From MPNO01 sp965205995 (GTDB lineage Bacteria; Pseudomonadota; Alphaproteobacteria; MPNO01): 64,000 bases of DNA. Below the pieces are notes generated by a model. That model was not told the origin of the DNA and ran no database searches. It saw nothing but the letters and a program-made list of their open reading frames with translations. Below, one piece after another: positions 53,422-61,736 of this stretch. The stretch's first letter is position 1, and every line of letters starts with the position of its first letter. A program made the position numbers and the translations under genes. The DNA lies in NCBI GenBank assembly GCA_965205995.1, contig OZ242200.1, positions 3,844,001 to 3,908,000 on the forward strand, read 5' to 3'.

Positions 53422-55134
53422 TCACGCCGGGAGACGCTCCATTGTGCCGTCGGCGGCGATGGTCACGCGGTAGTCGCGTTCGGCGGCCGCGCCGCTCACC
53501 AGCTCGAGCGCGACGTCGCGGGCGATGGCTTCGAGCGGGCGGTCCCCGGGCGGGCCGTAGCCGCCGCCGCCCGGGCTCTCGATGCGGACGCACTGGCCCT
53601 TGCGCAGGACGACGCCGGAGAGCTTGGCGGTGCGGTGGGGCGAGTGCTCCCCGTCATCCTGCTGGTAGACGATCCGGTTGGGCGCGCCGGAGCCGCCGCC
53701 GAGAATGCCGAAGGCGGGGAATCGCGCGCGCTCGCCGAACACCACGAGATCGGCCTCCTCGGCCAGCATCTCGAACTCGTAGATCGCGCCCAGCCCGCCG
53801 CGGTTGCGCCCCGGCCCGCCGCTGTCCTGCCTGAGCCCCCAGCGGGTGACGCAGGCGGGATACGCGGCCTCCAGGATTTCCGCCGGCGGGATGTTGGCCA
53901 TGCCGATGGGCGCGTTGCCATGGCTCAGCCCGTCGCCCTCCGGGTTGCCGCCGAGCCCGCCGCCGAAAAACGTGAACAGGATGAATTTCGAGCCGTTGTC
54001 GCGCTTGCCCGACATCAGCAGCGCGTTGACGGTCGCGAAGCACGCCGCGTTCGCCCGCTCGGGCGCGGCCTTGGCGAGCGCGCCGAAGATCACGTCGATC
54101 GTCCGCATGATGTTCTCGGTATAGCCCGAGACCGGCGCCGGCGGTTCGGCGGCGAGGATCGAGCCCTCCGGGATGACGAAGCGGATCGGTTCGAGACAGC
54201 CGCCGCTGGTCGGCACCTCGTGGAAGACGTGTTTCAGCGCGACGAAGGAGGCGGCGATCGTGGTCGCGCGCGAGACGTTCAACGGCCCGGCGCAGGCCGG
54301 CGCCGAGCGGGAGAAGTCCAGCGTCAGCGTCTCGCCGTCGACGGTGAGGTCGAGCGCCACCTTGAGCGGCTCGTCCGAGCGCCCGTCATTGTCGATATGG
54401 TCCTCGAAGGAATAAATTCCGTCGGGGAGCTCGGAAATCAGCGCCCGCATCTGCCGGCTCGCGCGGCGGGAGATCTCCTCCATCGCCGCCGCGACAACGT
54501 CGTCGCCGAAGCTGTCGAGCAAATCGTGCAGCCGCGCGGTGCCGAGGTCGAGCGCGCCGAGCTGGGCGTTGAGGTCGCCGTAATTGCTTCGCGGCAGCCG
54601 GGCGTTGGCGAGCAGGATGTCGACGATGTCCTGGTTGATCGCGCCGCGATCGGCGAGCTTGACGGGCGGGATACGCACCCCTTCCTGCATGATGTCGGTC
54701 GCCGTCGGGTTGTAGTTCCCGGGCACGTTGCCGCCGACATCGAGCCAATGGCCCACCGAGGCGAGGTAGCAGAACAGCTCCCCGTCGCGGAAGATCGGCT
54801 TGACCAGCTTGATGTCATTGAGATGGGTGGCGCCGACATAGGGGTCGTTGAGCAAATAGATGTCGCCGTCCTTCGGCCCGCCATCGGCGTTGGCGCGCTC
54901 GATCGCGGCCTTGGTGGCGTAGCTCATCGCGCCGATGAAGACCGGCAGCCCCTGCTTGCCCATCGCCACGGTCTCGCCGTCGACGTCATAGACGCCGTGG
55001 CTGCCGTCCCTGGCCTCGGCGATCACCGGGCTGAAGGCGGCGCGAAACAGCGTCGCGTCCATCTCGTCGACGAGCTGTTCCAGCCGGCCGCGGATGACGG
55101 CGAGGGTGACGGGATCGAGATCGGCGGAGGACAT
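53422..55134 (-). CDS. Hydantoinase/oxoprolinase subunit B (HyuB)
   Basis: 570 residues, full HyuB family: LLNDPYVGATHLND near 110, GHWLDVGGN near 137, and the C-terminal SPGGGGYGPPGDR. It is the partner of HyuA encoded directly downstream with at most a 14-base gap. The ATG at 55134 gives the usual family N-terminus (DLDPVTLAVIRGRLE). The gene is divergent from the AA_synth-type gene at 55225; the 90-bp gap should carry both promoters. Compare the orphan HyuB at 3250. Confidence 0.94.
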   Translation of the reverse strand: MSSADLDPVTLAVIRGRLEQLVDEMDATLFRAAFSPVIAEARDGSHGVYDVDGETVAMGKQGLPVFIGAMSYATKAAIERANADGGPKDGDIYLLNDPYVGATHLNDIKLVKPIFRDGELFCYLASVGHWLDVGGNVPGNYNPTATDIMQEGVRIPPVKLADRGAINQDIVDILLANARLPRSNYGDLNAQLGALDLGTARLHDLLDSFGDDVVAAAMEEISRRASRQMRALISELPDGIYSFEDHIDNDGRSDEPLKVALDLTVDGETLTLDFSRSAPACAGPLNVSRATTIAASFVALKHVFHEVPTSGGCLEPIRFVIPEGSILAAEPPAPVSGYTENIMRTIDVIFGALAKAAPERANAACFATVNALLMSGKRDNGSKFILFTFFGGGLGGNPEGDGLSHGNAPIGMANIPPAEILEAAYPACVTRWGLRQDSGGPGRNRGGLGAIYEFEMLAEEADLVVFGERARFPAFGILGGGSGAPNRIVYQQDDGEHSPHRTAKLSGVVLRKGQCVRIESPGGGGYGPPGDRPLEAIARDVALELVSGAAAERDYRVTIAADGTMERLPA

Positions 55135-55224
55135 GCGATACCCGAACGCAGGCGTTGCAACGAGAATCGATGATGGCATAGTGCCCCGACCGAGTCATGC
55201 CCGCCACCGCCAGGAGAACGCCGG

Positions 55225-55800
55225 ATGGAGATCCGCAAGCTCGTTACCATCGTCGAGGAGACCCGGCGCGAGCTCGGCCGTCCGGTGGAGCCGGCGACCC
55301 GCCAGGCCGCGGCGATCGCGGTGATCGTCAACCCCTATGCCGGGGTCTATGACGAAGAGCTCGAAGAGCTCCAGCAAGCGGGCGCCGAGCTCGGCGGTCT
55401 GCTGGTGCAGCGCGCGATCGACGCGCTCGGCATCGACGGGGCGTCGGTCAACAGCTACGGCAAGGCGGCGATCGTCGGCGAGCGGGGAGAGCGCGAGCAC
55501 GCCGCCGCGGTGATGCACCCGCGGATGGGCCGCCCGGTGCGCGAGATCGTCGGGCCGGCGCGCTCGGTCATGCCGTCGACCAAGAAGATCGGCGGGCCGG
55601 GCACGGTCATCGATTGCCCGCTGCACCACAAGGACGAAATCTGGACGTTCAGCCATTTCGACGCGATGCAGGTCTCGGTCGCCGACGCCCCGCGCGCCGA
55701 CGAGATCGTGGTGGTGGTGGCGGTCAGCGATTCGGGCCGGCCCTTCCACCGGGTCGGCGAGGATCTGTCGGTCGCCAACGTGATGTCCAAGAACGAATAG
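55225..55800 (+). CDS. Amino acid synthesis (AA_synth) family protein
   Basis: 191 residues of the AA_synth family (PF06684): IRKLVTIVEETRRELGR, VNPYAGVYDEELEEL near 35, NSYGKAAIVGERGE near 75 and ALEHA-like EHAAAVMHPRMG near 90. The family is often found beside hydantoin/amide catabolic genes; its reaction is unknown. The next ATG follows immediately after its stop. Divergent from the hydantoinase operon. Confidence 0.85.
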   Translation: MEIRKLVTIVEETRRELGRPVEPATRQAAAIAVIVNPYAGVYDEELEELQQAGAELGGLLVQRAIDALGIDGASVNSYGKAAIVGERGEREHAAAVMHPRMGRPVREIVGPARSVMPSTKKIGGPGTVIDCPLHHKDEIWTFSHFDAMQVSVADAPRADEIVVVVAVSDSGRPFHRVGEDLSVANVMSKNE

Positions 55801-57006
55801 ATGGCCCTCATCGCGCCCTTCCGGGCGATCATGCCGGCGCCGGCGCACGCGCAGGCGGTGGCCGCACCCCCTTATGACGTGCTGTCGAGCGCCGAGGCGC
55901 GCATCCGCGCCGCCGGCAATCCGCTGAGCTTCCTGCACGTCTCCAAGCCGGAGATCGACCTGCCGGAGGGGGTTTCGGACGACGATCCCGCGGTCTACGC
56001 AAAGGCGGCCGAGACCATGGCGCGGCTCAGGGCCGACGGCGTGATCGGCCTCACCGACGAGGCCCATCTCTATGTCTACCGCGCCCGGAAGGACGGCCAC
56101 AGCCAGACCGGCATTGCCGGCGCGATGCCGATTGCCGCCTATGAGGCGGGCCGCATCCGCAGGCACGAGCTCACCCGCCCCTCCAAGGTCGGCGACCGCG
56201 CGCGGCAGATCGCGGCGGTGGGCGCGCATACCGGCCCGGTCATGCTGTCGCACCGCGACGACGCTTCCGTCGCCGCGGCCACGAAGGCGGTCGCCTCGGG
56301 ACCACCGGCGCTCGAGGCCGAAATCGACGGCGTCAGCCACGCGGTCTGGATCGCCGACGGCGCGGCGGGCGCGTCCCTGGCCGCGGCGATAGAGCGGCTC
56401 GAGACCCTCTACATCGCCGACGGACACCACCGTTCGGAGGCCGCTTCCCAAGTCGCCGCGGGCGGCGACGGCGCGTGCTTTCTCGGCGTCAGCTTTCCCG
56501 AAAGCGAGATGCGGATCCTCGACTACAACCGGGTGGTGCGCGACCTCGGCCGGCATTCGCCCGGCGGATTTCTCGCGGCCCTTGCCGCCGATTTCGACAT
56601 CGCGCCCTCGCAGAAGCCGGTGCGTCCGGAACGGGCGCTGCAATTCGGGCTCTACATGGCGGGCCAATGGCGCCGGCTCGCGCTCAGATCCGCGCCGGCG
56701 GCGGACGGCGATCCGACGGCGACGCTCGATGCCGAGCTGCTGACCAGGACGGTGCTGGCGCCGCTGCTCGGCATCGAGGATCTGCGCAACGATCCGAGGA
56801 TCGACTTCGTCGGCGGCGGCCGGGGCCTCGACGGGCTCGCCGCCCGGGTCGACAGCGGCGGGATGGCGGCCGCCTTCGCGCTCTACCCGGTCACGCTGCG
56901 CCAGCTCTTCGCCGTCGCCGACGCGGGCCGGGTGATGCCGCCCAAATCGACCTGGTTCGAGCCCAAGCTGGCCGATGGGCTGTTGTCGCTGCCGCTGGAT
57001 GTCTGA
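55801..57006 (+). CDS. DUF1015 (SerK-like) family protein
   Basis: 401 residues of DUF1015: APPYDVLSSAEA near 22, YVYRARKDG, RRHELTRPSKVGDR near 120 and the family motif YIADGHHRSEAA near 204. An archaeal member is a free serine kinase, so kinase-type chemistry on a small alcohol is conceivable (inference). It starts directly after the AA_synth-type gene with no gap, so they are cotranslated. Confidence 0.88.
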   Translation: MALIAPFRAIMPAPAHAQAVAAPPYDVLSSAEARIRAAGNPLSFLHVSKPEIDLPEGVSDDDPAVYAKAAETMARLRADGVIGLTDEAHLYVYRARKDGHSQTGIAGAMPIAAYEAGRIRRHELTRPSKVGDRARQIAAVGAHTGPVMLSHRDDASVAAATKAVASGPPALEAEIDGVSHAVWIADGAAGASLAAAIERLETLYIADGHHRSEAASQVAAGGDGACFLGVSFPESEMRILDYNRVVRDLGRHSPGGFLAALAADFDIAPSQKPVRPERALQFGLYMAGQWRRLALRSAPAADGDPTATLDAELLTRTVLAPLLGIEDLRNDPRIDFVGGGRGLDGLAARVDSGGMAAAFALYPVTLRQLFAVADAGRVMPPKSTWFEPKLADGLLSLPLDV

Positions 57007-57007
57007 G

Positions 57008-57217
57008 ATGGCGGTTGCCGACGAGATCTACGATCCGATCGAAGGCTGCTGCAATTCCTGCCGGCATTACGACCGGACCGCCTTCGGCACCGCCAATTAC
57101 GGCCATTGCCGGCGCTACCCGCCGATCGCCATCGAGACCCAGCCGGGCGGCCTGCCGCGCGGAATATGGCCGGTGGTGGGCTACGACGACAGCTGCGGCG
57201 AATACCGGCCGGGCTGA
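57008..57217 (+). CDS. Small cysteine-rich protein
   Basis: 69 residues with a regular Cys layout: CCNSCRHYD near 16-24, GHCRRYPP near 35 and DDSCGEYRP at the end, i.e. CxxC...C...C, probably a zinc or iron-sulfur site. It resembles a family of short Cys-rich proteins of unknown function in alphaproteobacteria. Its ATG lies one base after the DUF1015 stop, so it is the third gene of that operon. Confidence 0.75.
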   Translation: MAVADEIYDPIEGCCNSCRHYDRTAFGTANYGHCRRYPPIAIETQPGGLPRGIWPVVGYDDSCGEYRPG

Positions 57218-57240
57218 AGGCTCGGCTGGAACCGCGGCGT

Positions 57241-57317
57241 CCCTCGATACGGCGCTTCGCGCGCCTACTCGGGATGAGGCCTCGATACGGCGCTTCGCGC
57301 GCCTGCTCGGGATGAGG
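57241..57317. repeat. Dispersed palindromic repeat, copy 8 (tandem pair)
   Basis: Two direct units in the same orientation, each CTCGATACGGCGC-TTCG-CGCGCCT... to GGGATGAGG, back to back. Confidence 0.85.
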
Positions 57318-57540
57318 GAGAGGTGGCCGCACAACCTCACTCCTCTCCCCCTGCGCTGCGCGCCGGCCTCGCCCGGGGCCCAAAGGGTAGCGGCCGCCCG
57401 GGGGGGCGGCCGCTAGGGGGGAGGAAACGTCCAAGAGCAGGGAGGCAATCGCGGCTTCCTTGGACAACGAAACCGCATGCAGGGAGGACCATACCAGCGC
57501 CGGCGAAAGGATCGATTGGACAAAGTGTCGCAGGGGCGCC
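57318..57540. other. Gene-free spacer between repeat copies 8 and 9
   Basis: Part of the 480-bp stretch between the Cys-rich gene and a cupin gene. It contains a G/C-rich palindrome (GCGGCCGCCCGGGGGGGCGG, near 57390-57412) and no supported gene. Confidence 0.5.
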
Positions 57541-57676
57541 CCCTTCGATACGCCCCGGATCAAGTCCGGGGCTACTCAGGGTGAGGGGTGGGGTTGGAGG
57601 GAACCGGAATTTCCCTCATCCCGAGTAGGCGCCCCTCGGCTCCGCTCGGGACAGGCTGCGCGCCGTATCGAAGGGC
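57541..57676. repeat. Dispersed palindromic repeat, copy 9 (inverted pair, long-loop form)
   Basis: Unit one runs CCCTTCGATACG to CTACTCAGGGTGAGG; unit two is inverted (CCTCATCCCGAGTAGG to CGTATCGAAGGG) and carries the nested segment found in copies 2 and 6. It separates two converging genes. Confidence 0.85.
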
Positions 57677-57697
57677 GGGCAACCGCCTGGCCGGCGC

Positions 57698-58054
57698 CTA
57701 CTTCTCCGCGAGATCGACGATGCGGTGCGGCGAGGCGTGGATGCCGAGGGTCTTGAGGGGCACATCGCCGGTGACGCGGAAGCCGTGGCGCTGGCCCGGC
57801 GGCAGGATCAGGGTGACGCCCGGCTCTAGCCGCACCGTGTCCTCGCCCTCGGCCCAGGCCTCCCCGGTGCCTTCGAGAACGGTGATCACCTCGACATAGG
57901 GGTGCGAATGCTCGGGCGTCCGGTAGCCCGGCGGCGAGACCTGGATCCCGGTGCGCACCGGGGTCGAGCCTTCATCGTCGCCGACCAGCGTATGGTAGGT
58001 CGCGCCGCCCGGGAACTCCTCCGCCTCGACTGTCCGATGTTCGACGACTTTCAT
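57698..58054 (-). CDS. Cupin domain-containing protein
   Basis: 118 residues, a single small cupin: PEHSHPYVEVITVLEGTGEAW near 47-67 and PPGQRHGFRVTG near 85. Possible sensor or small isomerase. It shares its strand with the MarR gene 15 bases upstream, so it may be under MarR control. Confidence 0.85.
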   Translation of the reverse strand: MKVVEHRTVEAEEFPGGATYHTLVGDDEGSTPVRTGIQVSPPGYRTPEHSHPYVEVITVLEGTGEAWAEGEDTVRLEPGVTLILPPGQRHGFRVTGDVPLKTLGIHASPHRIVDLAEK

Positions 58055-58069
58055 TGCATGACCTCCGCG

Positions 58070-58582
58070 CTATCCGCCAAGCCCGGCGAGGCGTTCGAGC
58101 ACCCGCATCGCCGCCGGGCGTTCGGCCGCGGGGATGGGTTCCAGTATCCGTTTCTGCGCGCGCTCCACGGCGTCGATGGCGGCTTTCATCGCGCCCCGCC
58201 CTGCCGCGGTCAAATGCAGCGCGTTGGTCCGCTTGTCCTCCGGCTGGCGCTCGCGCCCGACCAGGCCGCGCCGGTCCAGGCGGCGCAGGATCTCGGTAAG
58301 GGTGGAACGGTCGATCCCGGTCATCCTGACCAGATCGGTCTGGTTGATCCCCGGGTTCTGGTGGACGCTGAGAAGAACCGCGAACTGGCGCGGCGTCGGG
58401 CCGTGCTCGCCCACCTCGTCGACGAACAGATCGACCGCGCGCTGCTGCGACCGGCGCAGCAGATGCCCCGCCGCCGCGTGCAGATCGTAGCTCGCGGCGT
58501 CGATGCGGGCAGCCTTGGCGGCAGCTCGGTGGGCGCCGTCGCTGGCCGCTTGGTGGGCGCCGTCGCGCATGGTCGATCCCAT
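58070..58582 (-). CDS. MarR family transcriptional regulator
   Basis: 170 residues: winged HTH with TPRQFAVLLSVHQNPGINQTDLVRMTGIDRSTLTEILRRLDRRGLV near 63-108 and the basic wing RERQPEDKRTN. An Ala-rich N-terminal tail of about 25 residues precedes the fold. It is divergent from the luciferase-like monooxygenase gene (76-bp gap), so its operator probably lies there and controls both directions. ATG 58582 is used; ATG 58570 is possible. Confidence 0.9.
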   Translation of the reverse strand: MGSTMRDGAHQAASDGAHRAAAKAARIDAASYDLHAAAGHLLRRSQQRAVDLFVDEVGEHGPTPRQFAVLLSVHQNPGINQTDLVRMTGIDRSTLTEILRRLDRRGLVGRERQPEDKRTNALHLTAAGRGAMKAAIDAVERAQKRILEPIPAAERPAAMRVLERLAGLGG

Positions 58583-58657
58583 GTTAGTCTGTACACGGAT
58601 TAAATTCTTGGCTAGAGTGCCTGTCAATAGCGGAGCCGAAGGGAGGTGGAGACAGTC

Positions 58658-59731
58658 ATGGAATTCGGCATGCAATTCTTTCCGTGCGTCGGGCCGGATC
58701 AGCGCCCGGCGGACGCGTATTTCGACGACTGCCTCACTCTGTGCGAGCTGTGCGACGAATACGGATACACCCATATCCGCACGGTCGAGCATTATTTTCA
58801 CCCCTATGGCGGCTACAGCCCGAACCCGATCGTGTTTCTTTCCGCCGCCTCGCAGCGGACCGGGACCGCGCGCATGGTCACCGGCGCGGTGCTGCCGGTG
58901 TTCAACAACCCGCTCAAGCTGGCCGGCGAGATCGGCATGCTCGATGCGATCTCCGGCGGGCGGCTCGAGGTCGGCTTCGCGCGCGCCTTCCTGCCGCACG
59001 AATACCGGCGCTTCGGCGTTTCGCTCGACGAATCCGTCGCCCGATTCGACGAGGGGATGGCCCAGGTCCGCCGTCTGCTCGAAGAGGAGAACGTGACCGA
59101 GAAGGGGCAGTTCCACAGCTTCGAGAACGTCACCTCGCTGCCCCGGCCGACCCAGACGCCGCGGCCCAAATTCTGGACCGCGGCCTTCACCACCCCGCAA
59201 TCCTTCGAGAAGGCCGGCCGCCAGGGCAACTGGATCATGGCGATCCCGATTTCCGGCGCGGCGATGCGCGAGCTCTGCGACATCTACCGCGAGGCGTGGG
59301 ACAAGGCCGGCCACAAGGGCCAGGGACGGGTGATGCTCGCCTTCCACATGTACTGCCACGAAGACGCGCGCGAGGCGGCGCGGATCGCCCGCGATCCGCT
59401 CAACCGCTATCTCGGCTCGCTGGTCGACGCGGCGTCGGACTGGATCAGCGGCACCTCGTCGGCGGACTACAAGGGCTACGGCAAGATGATCGACGCCCTC
59501 AAGCAGGAGACCTTCGAGTCGCAGGTCGAGAAGGGCGCGGCCTGGGTCGGCACGCCCGGCCAGCTGGTCGACCGGATCGCCGCCTATGCCGAGGCGGTGG
59601 GGGGGATCGACGACGCCTCGCTGCAGGTCAACTTCCACGACATGGGGCTGCAGGACGCCGAACGCTCGGTCCGCCTGTTCGGCGAAGAGGTGATGCCCCA
59701 TTTCGGCGACGCCAGGGCGGCGGCCGAGTAG
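58658..59731 (+). CDS. Luciferase-like (LLM) flavin-dependent monooxygenase
   Basis: 357 residues of the bacterial luciferase superfamily: EFGMQFFP at the start, HYFHPYGGYSPNPIVFLS near 46, AVLPVFNNPLKLAGEIGMLDAISGGRLEVGFARAF near 77-110. It uses reduced FMN (from a separate reductase) and oxygen. GGGAGG precedes the ATG at 58658. Divergent from the MarR gene and followed after 79 bp by an amidohydrolase gene, likely the same pathway. Confidence 0.92.
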   Translation: MEFGMQFFPCVGPDQRPADAYFDDCLTLCELCDEYGYTHIRTVEHYFHPYGGYSPNPIVFLSAASQRTGTARMVTGAVLPVFNNPLKLAGEIGMLDAISGGRLEVGFARAFLPHEYRRFGVSLDESVARFDEGMAQVRRLLEEENVTEKGQFHSFENVTSLPRPTQTPRPKFWTAAFTTPQSFEKAGRQGNWIMAIPISGAAMRELCDIYREAWDKAGHKGQGRVMLAFHMYCHEDAREAARIARDPLNRYLGSLVDAASDWISGTSSADYKGYGKMIDALKQETFESQVEKGAAWVGTPGQLVDRIAAYAEAVGGIDDASLQVNFHDMGLQDAERSVRLFGEEVMPHFGDARAAAE

Positions 59732-59810
59732 ACCGCCGGTCCATCGACGCTCTCCCGCGCCGCGCGGCCTTCCGCGCGGCGCTTTCATATCGGGCGGGAA
59801 GGAAAGACGC

Positions 59811-60761
59811 ATGGAGCCCCACCGGATCGACGTCCACCACCATATCCTGCCGCCGGACTATGTCGCCACGGTGGGCGACGACCGGATCGGGCCGCTGATC
59901 CTCGCCGGCCGCACGCCGGAATGGACGCCCGCGATGTCGGTCGAGGCGATGGACCGGAACGGCATCGCCACCGCAATCACCTCGATCTCGGCGCCCGGGC
60001 TGTGGTTCGGCGATAACGAGGAGTCGGTCCGCCTCGCCCGGATCTGCAACGACTACGCCGCCTCGATCCGCAGCGATCATCCGGGCCGGTTCGGCGTGTT
60101 CGCGTGCCTGCCGCTGCCCGACGTGGAAGCCAGCCTCGCCGAGATCGCCCATGCGCTCGACACGCTGAAGGCCGACGGCATCGGCCTGCTCACCAGCTAT
60201 GGCGACCGCTATCCGGGCGATGCCGCCTTCCAGCCGGTGTTCGACGAGCTCAACCGGCGCCGCGCCGTGGTCTATTTCCACCCCACCAACGCGCCTTGCA
60301 GCCAATGCCTGCCCGAGATCCCGGCGGCGACGCTGGATTTCCCCTTCGACACCACGCGCGCGGTGGTGAGCCTGCTCTATTCGGGCACCTTCGCGCGCTG
60401 CCGGGACATCCGCTTCATCTTCTCCCACGCCGGCGGCACCGTGCCCTTCCTCGCCGAGCGCATCGCGCGGCTGGGCGCCCGGCCGGGGTTCAGGGAAGCG
60501 GTGCCGAACGGGGTGCTGCCGGAGCTTGAGCGGCTCTATTACGACACCGCGCTGTCGGCCAACTGGCTCGCCTTCCGCAGCTTGCTGGAGCTGGTCACGC
60601 CGGACAAGGTCCTGTTCGGCAGCGACTATCCCTTCGCGCCGGAAGCGACGATGACCGCAACCGTCCAGGGGCTGATCGAGCTCGGGCTGGACTCCGACAT
60701 GCTGCAAGGCATCGAGCGCGACAACGCGCTCGCGCTGTTCCCCGGGATCAGGGCAGGATAA
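59811..60761 (+). CDS. Amidohydrolase family protein (ACMSD-like)
   Basis: 316 residues. Metal site DVHHHILPP near 7 (HxH), a central His in YFHPTNAP near 157, SHAGGT near 208 and FGSDYPFAPE near 267. The ACMSD/gamma-resorcylate decarboxylase type decarboxylates or hydrolyses aromatic and semialdehyde acids. A different protein from that at 10568. It follows the monooxygenase and overlaps the converging dehydrogenase gene by 14 bases. Confidence 0.92.
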   Translation: MEPHRIDVHHHILPPDYVATVGDDRIGPLILAGRTPEWTPAMSVEAMDRNGIATAITSISAPGLWFGDNEESVRLARICNDYAASIRSDHPGRFGVFACLPLPDVEASLAEIAHALDTLKADGIGLLTSYGDRYPGDAAFQPVFDELNRRRAVVYFHPTNAPCSQCLPEIPAATLDFPFDTTRAVVSLLYSGTFARCRDIRFIFSHAGGTVPFLAERIARLGARPGFREAVPNGVLPELERLYYDTALSANWLAFRSLLELVTPDKVLFGSDYPFAPEATMTATVQGLIELGLDSDMLQGIERDNALALFPGIRAG

Positions 60762-61725
60762 CGATCTTCCCGAAGAAGCCGCGCTCTTCCATCAGCCGCT
60801 CGGCGGCGCCGGTCTCGGCGAGCGGAAAAACATGGCTTACGACCGGCGCGAGCCGGCCCGCCGCGACATGCTCGACCGAGCGCTCGACGTCCGCCTGCGA
60901 ATAGGAGTTGGAGCCCAGCACGTCGAGCTCGCGCACCCAGATATAGCGGAGGTCGGTGACCGGGTCGTGGCCGGCCGTCGCGCCGCAGGTCAGCACCCGC
61001 CCGCCGCGTTTGGCGGTCCTCAAACAGGGCGCCCAGGTATCGCCGCCGGTGAAATTGACCACCACGTCGCAGCCCTTCTTGTCCGAGGCGAGCCACGCGG
61101 CGCGGGAGAATTCCTCCGCCGAATAGTCGATCGCATGGTCGGCGCCGAGGGCTTCCAGGCGCGCGCATTTCTCGGCCGAGCCGGCGGCGGCGATCACCCT
61201 TGCCCCGGTCATCTTGCCGAACTGGAGGCAGGCGATGCCGACGCCGCCGCTGGCGCCCAGCACCAGCATGGTCTCGCCGGGCGCAAGCCGGCCGCGCGCG
61301 TAAAGCATGCGGTGCGCGGTGCCGTAGTTGATGGGGATTGCCGCGGCGGTCTCGAACGAGACGCCGGCGGGCAGCCGGACCAGGTTCCTGGCCGGCACGA
61401 TGACGCGCTCGGCGAGCCCGCCCAGGATCTCCTCGCCCATCATGCCGCCGTCGGTCTGCGGGTTCATGGTCACCCTGTCGCCCGGCGACCACAACTCGAC
61501 GCCCGCGCCCAGCGCATCGATCGTGCCGGCGATGTCGCCGCCCGAGATGAACGGCATCGGCACCGGGAAGCCCGGCATGCCGCGGCGCACGAAAATGTCG
61601 AGATGGTTGAGCCCGCAGGCCTTCACCGCCACCCGGACCTCGCCCGGCCCGGGCTCGGGATCGGGCCAGTCGCGATAGACGATGTTCTCGATCGCGCCCT
61701 GTTTTTCGATCACCGCCGCTTTCAA
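60748..61725 (-). CDS. Zinc-type alcohol dehydrogenase/quinone oxidoreductase (MDR) family protein
   Basis: 325 residues: the GroES-like N-terminal domain (ACGLNHLDIFVRRG near 38), then NADPH Rossmann domain with LGASGGVGIACLQFG near 155. Medium-chain reductases of this type reduce quinones or enones. The start is a TTG at 61725 with a strong GGGAGG ribosome site at -7; no ATG fits. It follows the amidohydrolase gene on the same strand by 11 bases. Confidence 0.88.
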   Translation of the reverse strand: MKAAVIEKQGAIENIVYRDWPDPEPGPGEVRVAVKACGLNHLDIFVRRGMPGFPVPMPFISGGDIAGTIDALGAGVELWSPGDRVTMNPQTDGGMMGEEILGGLAERVIVPARNLVRLPAGVSFETAAAIPINYGTAHRMLYARGRLAPGETMLVLGASGGVGIACLQFGKMTGARVIAAAGSAEKCARLEALGADHAIDYSAEEFSRAAWLASDKKGCDVVVNFTGGDTWAPCLRTAKRGGRVLTCGATAGHDPVTDLRYIWVRELDVLGSNSYSQADVERSVEHVAAGRLAPVVSHVFPLAETGAAERLMEERGFFGKIVILP

Positions 61726-61736
61726 CGAAATCCTCC

